DNA of 64,000 nucleotides from Ptychodera flava (lineage: Eukaryota > Hemichordata > Enteropneusta > Ptychoderidae). Made by a program: the position numbers and the translations under genes. Shown here piece by piece: positions 36,501-51,594 of this stretch (position 1 is its first letter; every line of letters starts with the position of its first letter). Below the pieces are notes generated by a model. That model searched no databases, was not told where the DNA came from, and saw nothing but the letters and a program-made list of their open reading frames with translations. Location of the stretch: the NCBI RefSeq assembly GCF_041260155.1, contig NC_091935.1:691001-755000 (forward strand), given 5' to 3'.

Positions 36501-39500
36501 AATGTATTTACAACCTTAGGGATGTTTTAATTACTGCTATGAGTGCTATCATTCGAATGTAAACAACACTTAAATCAGTTACAGATAGTGAAATGCCTTC
36601 CACTGTGGGGGGGGGGGGGGATTACGACATCTGGAATTATCCTGGATCCAAATTTCTCATCAGTTCTTGTGTGTCTCACATGCAAAAGTTGCAAAAATTG
36701 GTTCACAATGAAAAAATTTACCTCAGCTTTGTTTTCTGGATCAAATTTTACTACAAATTGATATTAAATATGACAAAATTATGTTCACAGCCTTCAAAAC
36801 TCTCTCACAACATATCCTGGGTTGGTGTAGGTCATTTAAGGTCACAAAAGAAAATTACCTAAAATATAAAAATTTGGGGGTTTCCCAACACTTTGAGCAG
36901 AAATTTATCTAATAACATCCTCTGGACTTTTGTACCAAATTACAAAGCTATCAGACAAGTAATTTTGAGAACAAGTTTTCTTGACCAAAAATGACAAAAT
37001 TGTCTTAAAAATACAAATTTGTATATTTCAGGACAATTTCCACATATCTAACTATTGTCATCTCTGAGCATCAGTATACCAAATATAAAAGCTGTCTGTC
37101 CAGGGGCTTTAAAAAGAAATTATTTTGTTTAAAGATTTTTTGACCAAAATTGACAAACATTGCCCCAAAACAGTAATTTTTCCTATTTTGTCACAATTTC
37201 AACAAATTAGAAGGGTAACACATTGGCAAACATCCAATCCAAATTTAAGAGCAATTGGGTTGTTGGTTTCAGAGAAAAAGAATTTTTACTTTAAATGAGA
37301 AAAATCACCAAAAAATTCAGCAAAATTCAAGATATCTTCACGATATTCATTAAACTGATTTTGGTCAACCTTAGGAACGAACCTGTATACCAAATATCAA
37401 AGCTATCAGATTAGTAATTTTTAAATAAATATATTTTTGACCAAAAATTTGGAAAATTGCCCCAAAATTACAAATATTAAAATTTCAATTCAATTTGTAT
37501 ACACTTGACTGAGGTCATCCTGAGGAACATGTATACCAACTTTCAAAGCAATCAGATGAGTGGTTTCAGAGAAAAACATTTTTTTACTAAAAACTGAAAA
37601 AATTACCCTAAAAATAGAAACATGCAAATTTCATCCCAAATTTTAAACACCTACTTTAGAATGTCTAAAGGAACCTGCACACCAAGTTTCAACCCAATCT
37701 GACCAACGGTTACAGAGTTTTAGCAATTTGCAGGGTTTTTTCCTTTTTTCCCCTCATTTGCATATTTTTGGCACTGACATGTTCATTTGAACAAATTCAC
37801 ATCTCCACCCCTAGGTGCACCTGTACACCAAATACTAAGACAGTAGTGCTGCGGTTTAGCTGTTTTTGACGTGACGGACTGACATACATACATACATACA
37901 TACATACATACATACATACATACATACATACATACATACATACATACAGACATACAGACATGCACATGGCATGCATATGAACTGATTCAGCTTATGCGAT
38001 TACCTCACATTGGTATACCAAATGTGAGCTAAAAATGAGCTCACACAAGTGGTAGATCGGAAAAGTATTGTAAAATTTCAGAGTCTGAATATCTGTCTCC
38101 AAGGCACATTCTACCTTTAGTGAAGAGTATTGGGGCAAACCTATGCTGGAAGAATTTTGTTTTACATACCTGGTTTGAACGGTTGTACAGATTAGTTAGT
38201 CTGGTTCCCTGACCCATTTTCCCCGGTAGAGGGCGTGGGGAAATATAGGGTCAGGTACCGGCAAATGTAAACATGGACGCTATTGGGTTAAAATAAAACA
38301 AGCTGTGATTGGATGAAAGTAACACTTGTAACTTTTTCTCATGTTTCTTGGGTTTCGCACTTTCAGGCTCACTTGACACCAACTTCTTGTTTGTACCACA
38401 AAGCCGTGGAGGTAGAAAGAAAGACTTTTTACCCCCATGATTTAGCCACTGTGATTTAGCACACCTCTTGATACTTTTAGAACGTCGACATGATGCCTGG
38501 CATTTTTCAAGAAATTCGGACACCATTCTATCCATCGAAATCAATCGTCGTTCACAGTTCTAACAAAGTTTGCTTTCAATTAGCTGTGATATCGCAGCAG
38601 TACTTGTGGCGTGTATCGAACGTGCTTGGGTCACTGGGGTCACGCCACAGTCGGCGATGACCTCAATGACCCTAGCGCGTTCGATACACGCCAAAAGTAC
38701 TGCTGCGATATCACAGCCAGCCTTCAATCACCTCTATTTCCCCGTACTTCTGGATTAATCCTTTCAGTTTATGTTTCCCGTCTCGTGTGCCAATGGTTTT
38801 GGTTCCGATACCAGTGTTCGAACATAATTCTGATCCAGTCGAATTTTGACCGGCGTTTTCATGGTAGCAGCCATATTTGTTGTAGCATGTTCTGTCAGGT
38901 GACTAACCTCCGCCACCTTGAACAAAATTCTGTTCAAGATGGCTACCCGGTACCTGACCCTATCGCATGCCCTCTACCCGTGAAAATGGGTCAGGGAACC
39001 AGAATACAGATTAGTTTTACATATCTGGTTTGAACAGCTGGTAAAGTTTAGTTTTACATACCTGGTTTGAACGGTTGAACAGGTTAGTTTTACATACCTG
39101 GTTTTAACAGTTTGTACAATGTTTTTACATACCTGGTTTGAACAGCTGGTACAGTACTCAATCTTGGATCATCAGTCAAGTCATGAGCACTCTTACTTTT
39201 AGATTTCAAATCTTTGCTGACTTCCACTGATTCCTCTTCATCTTCTTCAGCTTCTTCTCCAAATGACAGCAAGCTGAAATTCCTGTAAGAAGAAATGCCA
39301 TAAAAAATGATAAGATCAGAGCCAGGAGTGAAATACATGAGATAAACAGACAGATGACAGGGTCTGGTGACTGTATAGTATCTGATATGTTGACTCTAGT
39401 TAGATGATTCACATACTTTCACTCATAAACCTGTGTGGTATGCAGCCTAGAATGGAGTAGAGATTGTTCTATCTGATCAAAGAACGCTAAAACAAAGATA

Positions 39501-42500
39501 TTTGAAGTAGAATTAACCTGCCTGGGAAACAATATACAATCACCTCATAAACATGTAGTTTCAATTATCAAGCTGAAAGTACTTCTTGCTACAGGAAAAA
39601 ACAATTTTTTAATTCTGGGAAAAGTGAAGTACTTGGTGATATTGGTAAGCAAGTCACCTAAGCCAAGGGCAGAGTTACTGCATTGTACTGTTTGAAGCCC
39701 TAACAGCATAACTGTACTTGACAGCTAAGACAGTACTACAGGTGCAAGCACACTGATTTCCTGAAGTTATGTAGCAGACTTCATAACCAGCTTTATGTAC
39801 TGACTAACTTGGTTGTCATTGATGGTACTACATGGTCTTTGAGCAGACTTTGGTCAGTTAGCCTTTGACAGTGACTGTTTCAATAGCATCACAACACAAC
39901 TGATCCATGAATGTTTTAGCTGGCTTTTCTGTATGACTGTACACTACATGTGGTTGACTGGCAAGGCTAATGACAACTTCAAGGTTAGTCCATGGGACGA
40001 CTTACTTGGTGGCCTTAGATTTACTTGTTTGTTTCTTGTCTTTCTTGTCTTCTTTCTTAGAAATAACTCTTGGAATAATGTCATCAAACGGGTTTGATAA
40101 AATCTTGAAAAAAGGGAAATTAAAAGGTATTGAAATTCACTTTACACATTAAACCAAAATATTTGCCCTTTGAAAGAGGGTATACATGTGTGCCATTGAA
40201 AGCAAAGCAATTCTGTTGTGTATTCTTGAAATCTTACAAGACAAGGGTTTATAGAACTTTGTTACACAGTTGACTAATAAATTTCAAATAAATCTGCAAA
40301 CATAAAAAGTAAAAGTGCAGACATCTGGACAGCTGTTCTTTGTCACAGCCCGGGGAAAACTGAACATCGATGATTGTTCCACACAAACAGCTTTATGCAA
40401 TACATGTATGAATTGTACTATACAAAAACAGCCTCTCTATTGCAGCTAAAAATTTGGAAACTTAATGCAAACCTATCATGCAAAACTTAAAAATTTACGG
40501 ACAAAATTGAGAATACATGTATATATATTAAGTGCAGTAGCCTCTGTACTGTAAAGAAAACACTCACATGAATTTTCTGTGATTTTTAAAAAACAGTATT
40601 TAATTGTCATTATTTATTTTTCGATGTATACAAACATTGTATATTTTTGGAAGATCTTCATTGGTAAATAACAGGTGTTTTATTTTCTATCATTACCTGT
40701 ACAGACTTGATCTTATGTGGTTCCAATGGTCTTTCATCTGGATCTGTCTCAACTTCAGCCAGTTTTAACATGTTAAAAACAGTATTTCCAACAACCTGTA
40801 TGTAGAGTCAATACAGCTGTGTTAGTCACTTCCTGTCATTACTGAAATTCATGTCAACGTATGCAATTTGCATAGCTAAATTTTCTGCTGTGATGTCACC
40901 TCAAGTAGACATGGGTTGTCATTTTTAATTACAACTATATGCATCATCTTGGCAGGCTATGATATTATTGGTAACAACACTCCTTTTTGAGTTGAGTAGA
41001 TTGGTGGGTGGGTGTCCTACCGTACTATCTTCCTGTGTGAAGGAATTTGCCAAATCCTTTTCACCATCATTACAGTAAGAAATACAAAAGCCTGGAATCT
41101 ACAACAATTTGCTGAAAATCTAACAATTAACTTTCCAAGATCAACTGAAGAATTACGTAACTGTTTTCCTCCACTCTCTTTGTAGAGTTCATGAAATGAA
41201 ATATACTATTGTACACATGGTATGACAGTTGTCTTGCTTTTTTAACCTTACCTTTCCAAACAATGTGTGTTTTTTGTTCAGATTATCAGACCTTTCCAGT
41301 GTAAAAAAGAACTGGCTGCCATTGTCATTGGGGCCAGCATTCGCCATGCCAACCATACCTCGACGATTGAACCTAAGTCTTTGATGGAATTCATCCTAAA
41401 ATGGTGAGTAAAAATGAACAGACGAAAACGGGGGTTAGTTTTTTTTTTCACGTTACGTTGTTTATTTTGTTGATGTTATATTCTTTCTGCTGTCCATATT
41501 ATCCTTGTTCTGTAATAGTAAAGTATACACATACTTAATATGCTACACTTCGAAAGTACAAAAGTGCATTTTTTAGATACATGTACCAATACTTGTAAAT
41601 TACTGTAAAGGTATATTGATGTACCTTTTAGTCTGTCAAACTAAGAAATATACATTATCAAATGGCAACTAAGTCAATTTTGTAATTAAAGACTCATCCA
41701 GACCATAGTCCTTATAAACGGTTCTGCATTTTCTTACAGGCAAGATATGATCATAGCAATTCTGTAATGCTGTGTAAAATTCAGGCCTTGACAGATTATG
41801 TGAGGAAATGGGAAAATTACTTGCCACAATAAACAAATCCGTAAGCAAAACCATTACTGATGATTGGCCAATCATGACTAATATTGGTAAAGACAACACA
41901 ATCTACCATACATTGCTTCACTATTATATTGATTGAGCAGTGCCTATCACACATGAAACAGCTTGGAAACTCAGTTACTTGATTGAGCAGGGCCCATCAA
42001 ACATAGAACAGCTTGGAAACTCAGTTACTTGATTGAGCAGGGCCCATCAAACATAGAACAGCTTGGAAACTCAGTTACTTGATTGAGCAGGGCCCATCAA
42101 ACATAGAACAGCTTGGAAACTCAGTTACTTGATTGAGCAGGGCTCATCAAACATGGAACAGCTTGGAAACTCAGTTACTTAATTGCTGGTATTTGTGTGA
42201 AGAAGTACATGTACCAGTCTGCATGTACTGCATCACTGTTCAATCAATCATAATTTATTACCCTTTTCTTTCTTTGTACATGTTACAGAGAATTTAATCA
42301 AAATATATATGTGATAAATAGTGCAAACTTTTTGAGCAGCATTCAAGCCAACCATTATTCAGATTCGGTTGAACATATTCAGTGGCCTAGTCAGACACTA
42401 TATATCCAACAGGCTTCTTTTTGACTGTGTCTCAGCCTATAGATAATAACAAGTCTATCACTTGTCATGCAGTGAAACCATCTTATAGCAATTGTGATCC

Positions 42501-44298
42501 CCTAGCAAAGTTTTAATTACTATGCATGCATAGTCTATTCTACACTTCCGTCAGTGTTCACTAGTCTGTTGAGTTGGATTCATTTGAAAATTGAAAGGCA
42601 ATTACTTCAGCATGGTTTCTGCCACAAGACTACTCTCTACTACATTACCAATTACCTTCTTCCTGTCTTATGCATTTGAACCTTTTTTGAACTTTGCTGT
42701 TTAACTTGGGAACTGAAATTACCAAAGTTCAATTCAGAAATGTCCAACATAGAATGCTTTGATCTTACCGAGTACTGGTGTCAGTCGAGAAGGAAAAAGA
42801 ACATATAGGACATCCTCATTCAAGCAAAAATCAAATGCCAAGTAACAAACGCACGATTTTACATTTTTTTTTCTTTTTTTTTTTACTCCCATGTTTACGT
42901 AGCTCTAAAAAGTTTAGGGTTGGCAGGTAAAAAATAGGGTAGGTCGGGTTATCGGAACAGCTGAAGTTTTTTTGTTTGGCCTAAAGGGTCTGACAAAGCC
43001 AGCTTCAAGGCTTATGCAGAGCCTTGCTTGCTATGCCATCTCTCTCAGCACACCAACACTAAATTTTTGTATTAGGACAGGAGTAGGCCACACTTCATGG
43101 CCAACAAAAGAGTGTGACAGTCTAACCGAGGGCTAAGTCATTACTTCTGTATTTTGTACTTCAGATGTAACTTACCTTGAATGGTTTTCCATAGATGGAC
43201 TCCCCACCCTCACCTGTGCCTGTGGGATCCCCTCCCTGGATGATAAAATTGTGAACAACACGGTGAAATATTGTCCCATTGTAGTAGCCTTCCATGCATA
43301 ACTGAACAAAATTACGGCATGCCTTTGGAGTTTCTTTAGACCATAGTTCAATGTCAATGTCACCAGCCGTAGTCTTCAAAAGAACCTGAAATCAAAACAC
43401 AAGACACAAATCAACTGTCAAAATATCTGGTGGTAATTTTTAGCAATTTTGTTAACGTTTGCACTTTTTGATTTTCTGTAATAAAATGCCTATTATTTTA
43501 TATGATGAATATTTATATTCAAATTAAGTATCACACAGTAAGAACAATTTTTTTAAATACTTAGGCTTTTCAGTTTTATAAGTGAAAACTGAGTAAATCT
43601 ACTATATAAGTTGCCTTGGAAGAACAGTATGACAAGCTGCAGGCACACTTAGCGCTAATTGAGGAAAGGAAAGAAAAAAATATAATTGTTGCATTATGCA
43701 CTGCGCAAAAGAGCTCTGGCATGACTGTACCGAAGTTGTGGCATACTTTACAGTTTTGTAAAGCAGGGTACTCCACAGGGGAAGGGGTTCCCCCGATTTT
43801 CATTTGATCAATTCACATGTAAATAATTATACAAAAGAATACATTTCCACAACAAAAGAATACGCAAGTTATGCTCATGTATATACGCTCGTGTGTTATG
43901 TCTGGTCAAATCTCGTCACTGGGGTGGTTTATTTTGCATCCACGATCTAGGTACACATGTAAATAAATAACCATCTGCGTTGAAGCATCATTTTTTCTGT
44001 TTACATTAGGAACTCTGAACTTTCGACGTGAATGTGTAAGGCTGTATATTTTAACATTTAATAATTTGCACGATGTGCGGAAGAGTGCCCTCGTACCTCT
44101 GCCACATGTTGCTGTAGGCTTGAAACCATGCACACCTCATGCTGTTGGTTCGATTCGAGTTACTTACAGTGCACGTTACAATATTGATCTAGAGTGTGGT
44201 TTGCTTTGCATGTCAACTTGCTTGTTGGGATCACACAACACCGAACAGTCTCCTACCTTTCCGTTTGTTGGAGGTTCTTGAATATAAATGTTACTCAT
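18546..44298 (-). CDS. CWC27: CWC27, spliceosome-associated cyclophilin
   Basis: Eleven minus-strand exons: 44298-44257, 43385-43176, 41395-41252, 40795-40697, 40103-40006, 39282-39133, 35093-34905, 27821-27718, 27077-26971, 20567-20434, 18708-18546. Phases agree throughout; the total is 1440 bp, 479 residues (human about 472). The N-terminus [14 protein letters not shown] (exon 1) is the human sequence. Residues 15-165 form the cyclophilin fold, with [17 protein letters not shown] and [11 protein letters not shown]; the position of the catalytic tryptophan of cyclophilin A is Asn122 (Glu in human), so prolyl isomerase activity is probably lost, while His127 remains. The rest is charged and helical: [34 protein letters not shown], and the conserved tail [20 protein letters not shown] ending near KSERR. 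CWC27 joins the activated spliceosome and pairs with CWC22. The gene spans 25.7 kb because of repeat-filled introns and is head-to-head with SREK1IP1. Confidence 0.96.
18846..20122. repeat. ~32-bp minisatellite filling CWC27 intron 10
   Basis: About forty imperfect copies of a 31-33 bp unit made of ACAGACAATAGTCTTATC and AATCAATGAAATGG, with recurring variants (AACAGTC/ATACTC, TGGACAGA/TGAACAAA). Variant order suggests local block duplications. There are no unique spacers, so it is not CRISPR-like. It occupies nearly all of the intron between exons 10 and 11. Confidence 0.95.
20660..21430. repeat. CATA-tailed composite repeat, copy A (CWC27 intron 9)
   Basis: Contains the family's recurrent words: TGACCAAAAA.TGGAAAA, CCAAAAATACAAAT, CTGCATACCAAGTTTCAAC, TCATTTGCATATTTTTGAC, then GGACGGACATACATCC and a CATA/CAGA microsatellite near 21298-21410. 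The segment 21060-21300 closely matches 37670-37890 (copy E). No coding capacity. It carries no clear terminal hairpin, unlike copies B to E. Confidence 0.75.
21483..23812. repeat. Duplicated repeat block, copy 1 (interrupted by a hAT-like element)
   Basis: The flanks 21483-21600 and 23093-23812 together match 25004-25890, in the same order, at high identity by eye (for example TGTCAGGTTATAAAGAATCTT, CACTTTGACCACTCTTTTAA, TTTATACAGTACA). The inserted element at 21601-23092 is absent from the second copy. Both copies lie in CWC27 intron 9. Confidence 0.8.
21601..23092. mobile_element. Non-autonomous hAT-like DNA element
   Basis: A 1.49-kb insertion with perfect 15-bp terminal inverted repeats CAGTGTTTTGCCCAG / CTGGGCAAAACACTG. 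Flanks are ATTATC on the left and ATTATT on the right, a possible 5-6 bp target duplication. The homologous block at 25004-25890 lacks the insertion and supplies the empty site. The interior has no transposase frame. CAG-starting termini fit hAT, but the target duplication is shorter or more decayed than the usual 8 bp, so the superfamily is tentative. Confidence 0.7.
23870..24998. repeat. CATA-tailed composite repeat, copy B
   Basis: Several tandem subunits of roughly 150 bp share ACCTGTAAACCAAAT.TTAAA, GACCAGCGGTTTTGAA and GACCAAAAATGG...ATACA.ATTTGCA. They are followed by GTGGACGGACACCTC, a long (CATA)n run at 24841-24930, and an inverted repeat TTCTATAGACTATATTAGTCTATAG with GCTAAT at its end (24968-25001). 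CWC27 intron 9. Confidence 0.75.
25004..25890. repeat. Duplicated repeat block, copy 2 (empty-site copy)
   Basis: Second copy of the block at 21483-23812 without the hAT-like insertion. It has an internal tandem duplication of about 70 bp (25441-25507 and 25512-25576: TTTTATCCTTACCAAGTCAA, TTTCTCTATCTCTATTTATT) not seen in copy 1. Confidence 0.8.
25885..26310. repeat. CATA-tailed composite repeat, copy C
   Basis: Near-duplicate of the end of copy B: GTATACCAAATAACAAAGC, GATTTTTTACCAAAAACGCC, GTGGACGGACGCCTC, a short CATA run, then the 20-bp perfect palindrome CTATAGACTATAGTCTATAG followed by TAGCTAAA (26281-26310). Confidence 0.8.
26340..26705. repeat. CATA-tailed composite repeat, copy D
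   Basis: Shares TTTTTCTACCTCATTTGCATA, TTGGACGGACAGACATCC and a CATA tail with the other copies. It ends in a hairpin whose arms are CTCCCAATTGCCATA and TATGGCAAATGGGAG, followed by CTAAAA (about 26661-26704). Located just before CWC27 exon 9. Confidence 0.75.
27822..29320. other. CWC27 intron 7, part without feature
   Basis: AT-rich intronic sequence between exon 8 and the antisense nuclease-like pseudogene. A few short repeated words occur (AGTACAAGTAATGGG, AAACTGAGCTGGTAAGCCC and its inverse near 28345). I see no gene or complete mobile element. Confidence 0.5.
29647..29680. other. 34-bp palindrome inside the nuclease-like pseudogene
   Basis: Perfect 15-bp arms GAGTGCGTGTGTCAC / GTGACACACGCACTC around a GTCA centre, seven codons after the proposed start, overlapping the first Cys-x-Cys pair. 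It could be coincidence of coding sequence or a binding site. Confidence 0.8.
30888..31905 (-). mobile_element. Penelope-like retroelement fragment flanked by inverted repeats
   Basis: On the minus strand, from about 31800 down to 31230, the translation includes [43 protein letters not shown] and, after one frameshift, [19 protein letters not shown]. These match the post-palm region of Penelope-like RTs. The core RT and a GIY-YIG endonuclease are absent. The fragment is bracketed by roughly 90-bp inverted repeats, 30888-30978 and 31811-31903 (words GAACGATGTGTGG/TTGAG, AAACAGCCAAACAGGATACA). Inverted or partial terminal repeats are known for Penelope-like elements. A further partial copy of the same end lies at 31978-32047. 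It interrupts the nuclease-like pseudogene. Confidence 0.7.
32136..32225 (-). repeat. tRNA-derived SINE-like fragment
   Basis: The minus strand reads GGGTTCGAATCC (plus 32165-32176), a match to the Pol III B box, preceded by TGGCCTCTCAGCTAGGCG (plus about 32197-32214), which resembles the A-box region of Leu/Ser-type tRNAs. The cloverleaf is not intact, so it is a SINE head or decayed pseudo-tRNA, inserted next to the Penelope-like fragment. Confidence 0.6.
33267..33367. repeat. Two-copy ~50-bp tandem repeat after the nuclease-like pseudogene
   Basis: Two adjacent copies of ACAGATTGCGTTTGAAAGAT followed by AAACCACAT and TATTAATTTTAC begin right after the stop codon at 33264. Confidence 0.85.
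33368..34904. other. CWC27 intron 7, left of exon 7, no gene
   Basis: AT-rich sequence with loose variants of the composite-repeat vocabulary (TTTTTGGTCAAAAAT, GGGGAAAAA, TACCAAGTATTTC). No gene, RNA or complete mobile element recognised. Confidence 0.45.
35341..35762. repeat. 61-bp tandem repeat in CWC27 intron 6
   Basis: Seven copies of a 61-bp unit containing AACAGCACAGGATCACTTGT and CATAAATCTAATCAACTCAT. Copies 1 and 3 share ATACTGCCAGCAGC while the others have ATGCTGATAACAGC, which points to array growth by block duplication. Confidence 0.95.
36210..38035. repeat. CATA-tailed composite repeat, copy E (longest)
   Basis: About six to seven tandem subunits of roughly 120-150 bp with ACCTGTATACCAAATATCAA, AGCTATCAGA, TTTTTGACCAAAAAT and GCCCCAAAATTACAAAT, then CTCATTTGCATATTTTTGGC, a GTGACGGACTGACATACAT start and a (CATA)n tract at 37884-37948. 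It ends in a hairpin with arms CTCACATTGGTAT / ATACCAAATGTGAG followed by CTAAAA (38002-38034). It also holds a poly(G) run at 36607-36620. Confidence 0.75.
38165..39132 (-). repeat. CWC27: Tandem copies of the CWC27 exon 6 splice donor
   Basis: The 3' end of exon 6 reads CAGCTGTTCAAACCAG then gtatgtaaaa (donor at 39132/39133). The same 35-37 bp module recurs downstream on the minus strand with donors at 39097, 39061 and 38169, and a decayed one (atatgt) at 39024. The element at 38198-39004 sits inside this array. Use of a downstream donor would add sequence that reads into a stop (TAA) within the second unit. Confidence 0.75.
38198..39004. mobile_element. DNA element with ~58-bp terminal inverted repeats and internal palindrome
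   Basis: Ends read TCTGGTTCCCTGACCCATTT from both sides (left from 38200, right complement from 39003) and pair over about 58 bases, including GGTAGAGGGC and AGGGTCAGGTACC. Possible 12-bp target duplications TACAGATTAGTT lie at 38186-38197 and 39005-39016, though the host sequence is itself a local tandem repeat. Inside, 38583-38717 folds on itself: arms of about 60 bases starting AGCTGTGATATCGCAGCAGT. A minus-strand frame 38544-38254 of 97 codons, basic and Cys-containing, has no recognised family. Confidence 0.7.
41931..42180. repeat. Five exact-length 50-bp tandem repeats in CWC27 intron 2
   Basis: Five consecutive 50-bp units, each GATTGAGCAGGGCCCATCAA plus ACATAGAACAGCTTGGAAAC plus TCAGTTACTT. 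The first unit is the most divergent and the inner three are nearly identical. Confidence 0.97.
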
Positions 44299-44709
44299 AT
44301 TGGCCTTTCAGTCTTCACATACACAAACAACGAAATATGTGACAGCAACTACTTCTCACAGGGCGCAGCCATTTTGGACACCGTATTCAGAATCTCTTCG
44401 CTTTACCCATAAACCATTGCGCCAGAATCCTCATTCTAGCTTCGTTTGGTGATCGGAGAAATGAAATTGCGTCAAAGAAATGTCTGCCGCTATTTTTATC
44501 GCCTTCAGATATATTATTCATTTGATCATGCTCCTACATCTGAAAATTCGCAACCGCTTGATAATAGAGCAAAGATCATGGGCACATGCGAAGTGCATTC
44601 TGGTACATAAACATTACCCTGAGCATCGCGTTAAGTGAATCCCTATTTCCTGTTGTCCTCGTCTGGCGAGCGAAGTTTGAAAGACGTGAGGTCATCCAAA
44701 AATTTCGAA
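44299..44709. promoter_or_regulatory. Probable bidirectional promoter of CWC27 and SREK1IP1
   Basis: Only 411 bases separate the CWC27 ATG (minus, 44298) from the proposed SREK1IP1 ATG (plus, 44710). The interval is less AT-rich than its surroundings and contains GCGCAGCCATTTTGGAC (44363-44379), a good YY1-type CCATTTTG motif, plus several CpG-containing words. No TATA box is evident for either gene. The human orthologues are also divergent neighbours, which supports one shared ancestral promoter. Confidence 0.6.
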
Positions 44710-49622
<4,913 letters not shown>

Positions 49623-49720
49623 CAGAATTGAATGTTGTCAATTCGTATGAACAAAAGCAGAGATCACTTGTGTCATAGAGGGCGCCAAACAAAACGGGAG
49701 CAACTGTTTACATGATGCCA

Positions 49721-49726
49721 AATAAA
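49721..49726 (+). terminator. Poly(A) signal of SREK1IP1
   Basis: AATAAA about 100 bases after the TAA at 49620-49622; position and spacing are typical. Confidence 0.7.
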
Positions 49727-50395
49727 GTTGAGGGTTTCCCTATATTAACGTGTTTTGTACAAATACTAGTGGGATACAAGATAATCAGTGCTCACAATAT
49801 TTTACTCTCCTTGTGCTAGCTGAAGCCACAGAGAGGTCTACTGTCCTTTTTATGTTCAAGCATATAAACTGATCTAGGACCAGTACTGTTCTTTAAATGT
49901 TGACTTTTTGACATTTTATGAATTTGGTTCGTGCAGTTTTTTACTTCCCTGTAAATACATTTGGGATTAGGAAACATTTTGCACCAACACATGGACAACA
50001 AATTATGCTTTGACAATTGTACTGGACAATGCCTTAACACAGCATATTGTAAACCAATCTGCTACTGAAAAATCTGCATGCAATGAAAAAGTTCATCAGG
50101 AGAAGAAAGTGTCAGGGACTTTTTTGATAGTATCTGGGATAGTAATATATTTACTAATTTGGAAATGTTCTCATTTTATAATGACATCTTCGTTCATTGC
50201 ATTATCTGTACAAACACAAGCTATTGTGATTCAGTGACACTTGTAAGCAGAGTTTTGGTCTAATTGATTGTATTTGTTACAGCCTTGCATTGTCCGTGTA
50301 GCTTCAATCTCTTGATGAAGTGTAAGATATAATTGCAATTTGTAGTCATACAAACAAGATTATCATTTGCCCTTCACAATATGAGTCGTTTATGC

Positions 50396-51368
50396 AGGTA
50401 GCGGTAAAGGCTATTTTTGCACCAATTCTTTTCTCAGAGTTAATGTCAAGTTTTCAAGTGTTAGAATCAAGATATTTAGTTGAAACTTTCAGGATAAGTC
50501 CCTTAGTTAATACTTTCTCCAAAGTATATAAAAACTGTATATTTGTAGCCATGATTTGAAATATGACACCAATCAATATTAAAATTTAATTTTTCATATT
50601 TTTTTACATATTTGAATTTAATAATAATTGGATAGTATTAATATTACCAAATTAGTTATAAATATGTTGACACTATTAATTGTAAGATTTGTACGGCAGG
50701 ATTTGTAAATAAAATTTGTTTTTATGATTTTACATGGGTTTACATATCAAAAAATTATTAAAAATTCTTTCAAATTTCAAAATGTGATTTTTCAAAAAGT
50801 ACTTTAAATACAGGAAAATTGTGCCGTACAAATCTTATCTGTAACCTTGTTAATAGGCTGTAAAAATTCCATGTCCATATCTCATTTCAAAGGTTGGATT
50901 AAATTGGTATAAAATTATGTAGGAAAACTGTTATTCTGTCAAAAATGTTGAAAACAAGCCATATTTGCACCCCTCTTTTGAAGTCACAGAGCAGTTTTTT
51001 TGGTTAATCTCACTTTTGACACCTCTTTGACACTCAAAGAATCTAAAAATGCATTTACAATAGCAGTTACGCATTCTGAATGCAAGCACTGCCTTGTCAA
51101 ACTTTCCTGAAAAACGTAACAAATGACTTTCCCTTTTCAAACATTTTTTGAAAAGCTAGGGGACCTCTACCATATTAATACACTAAGGACTCCCAAACTT
51201 CCTCTTATTTGGTCAGTTTTTCAGAAGTTTCAACGGGCTTATCATAATCTGCAATGCCTATGACCCCAAATGTGTAGTTTTTTTTTTATTCCACAGAGAA
51301 TGTTCACTACTTTTATATTTTAGTTTTATTGAAGTTTATAACTGACGTTCTAGCCTTTACCGCTACCT
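50396..51368. mobile_element. Non-autonomous DNA element with 18-bp TIRs
   Basis: A 973-bp segment whose ends are AGGTAGCGGTAAAGGCTA and its reverse complement. Flanks TTATGC and TAATGC could be a 6-bp target duplication with one mismatch. The inside is AT-rich and non-coding. The superfamily cannot be assigned from the termini. Confidence 0.65.
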
Positions 51369-51594
51369 TAATGCAGTCTTGTAATACATTGAAATTTGAA
51401 AGATGTATACCATAGTGTAGCACAGTATGATGTCATTGTGTAAACCATATTATTGTATAGCACATATTATGTCAATACCAATGAATTTTGTGACTCGTAC
51501 CCTTAGATTATTACTGATAATGTATCGTATTATCCAGCATTGAAGCCCAGATGTTATCTGCATCTTAAAATTGCCAAAAAAAACTAAAAATAAT

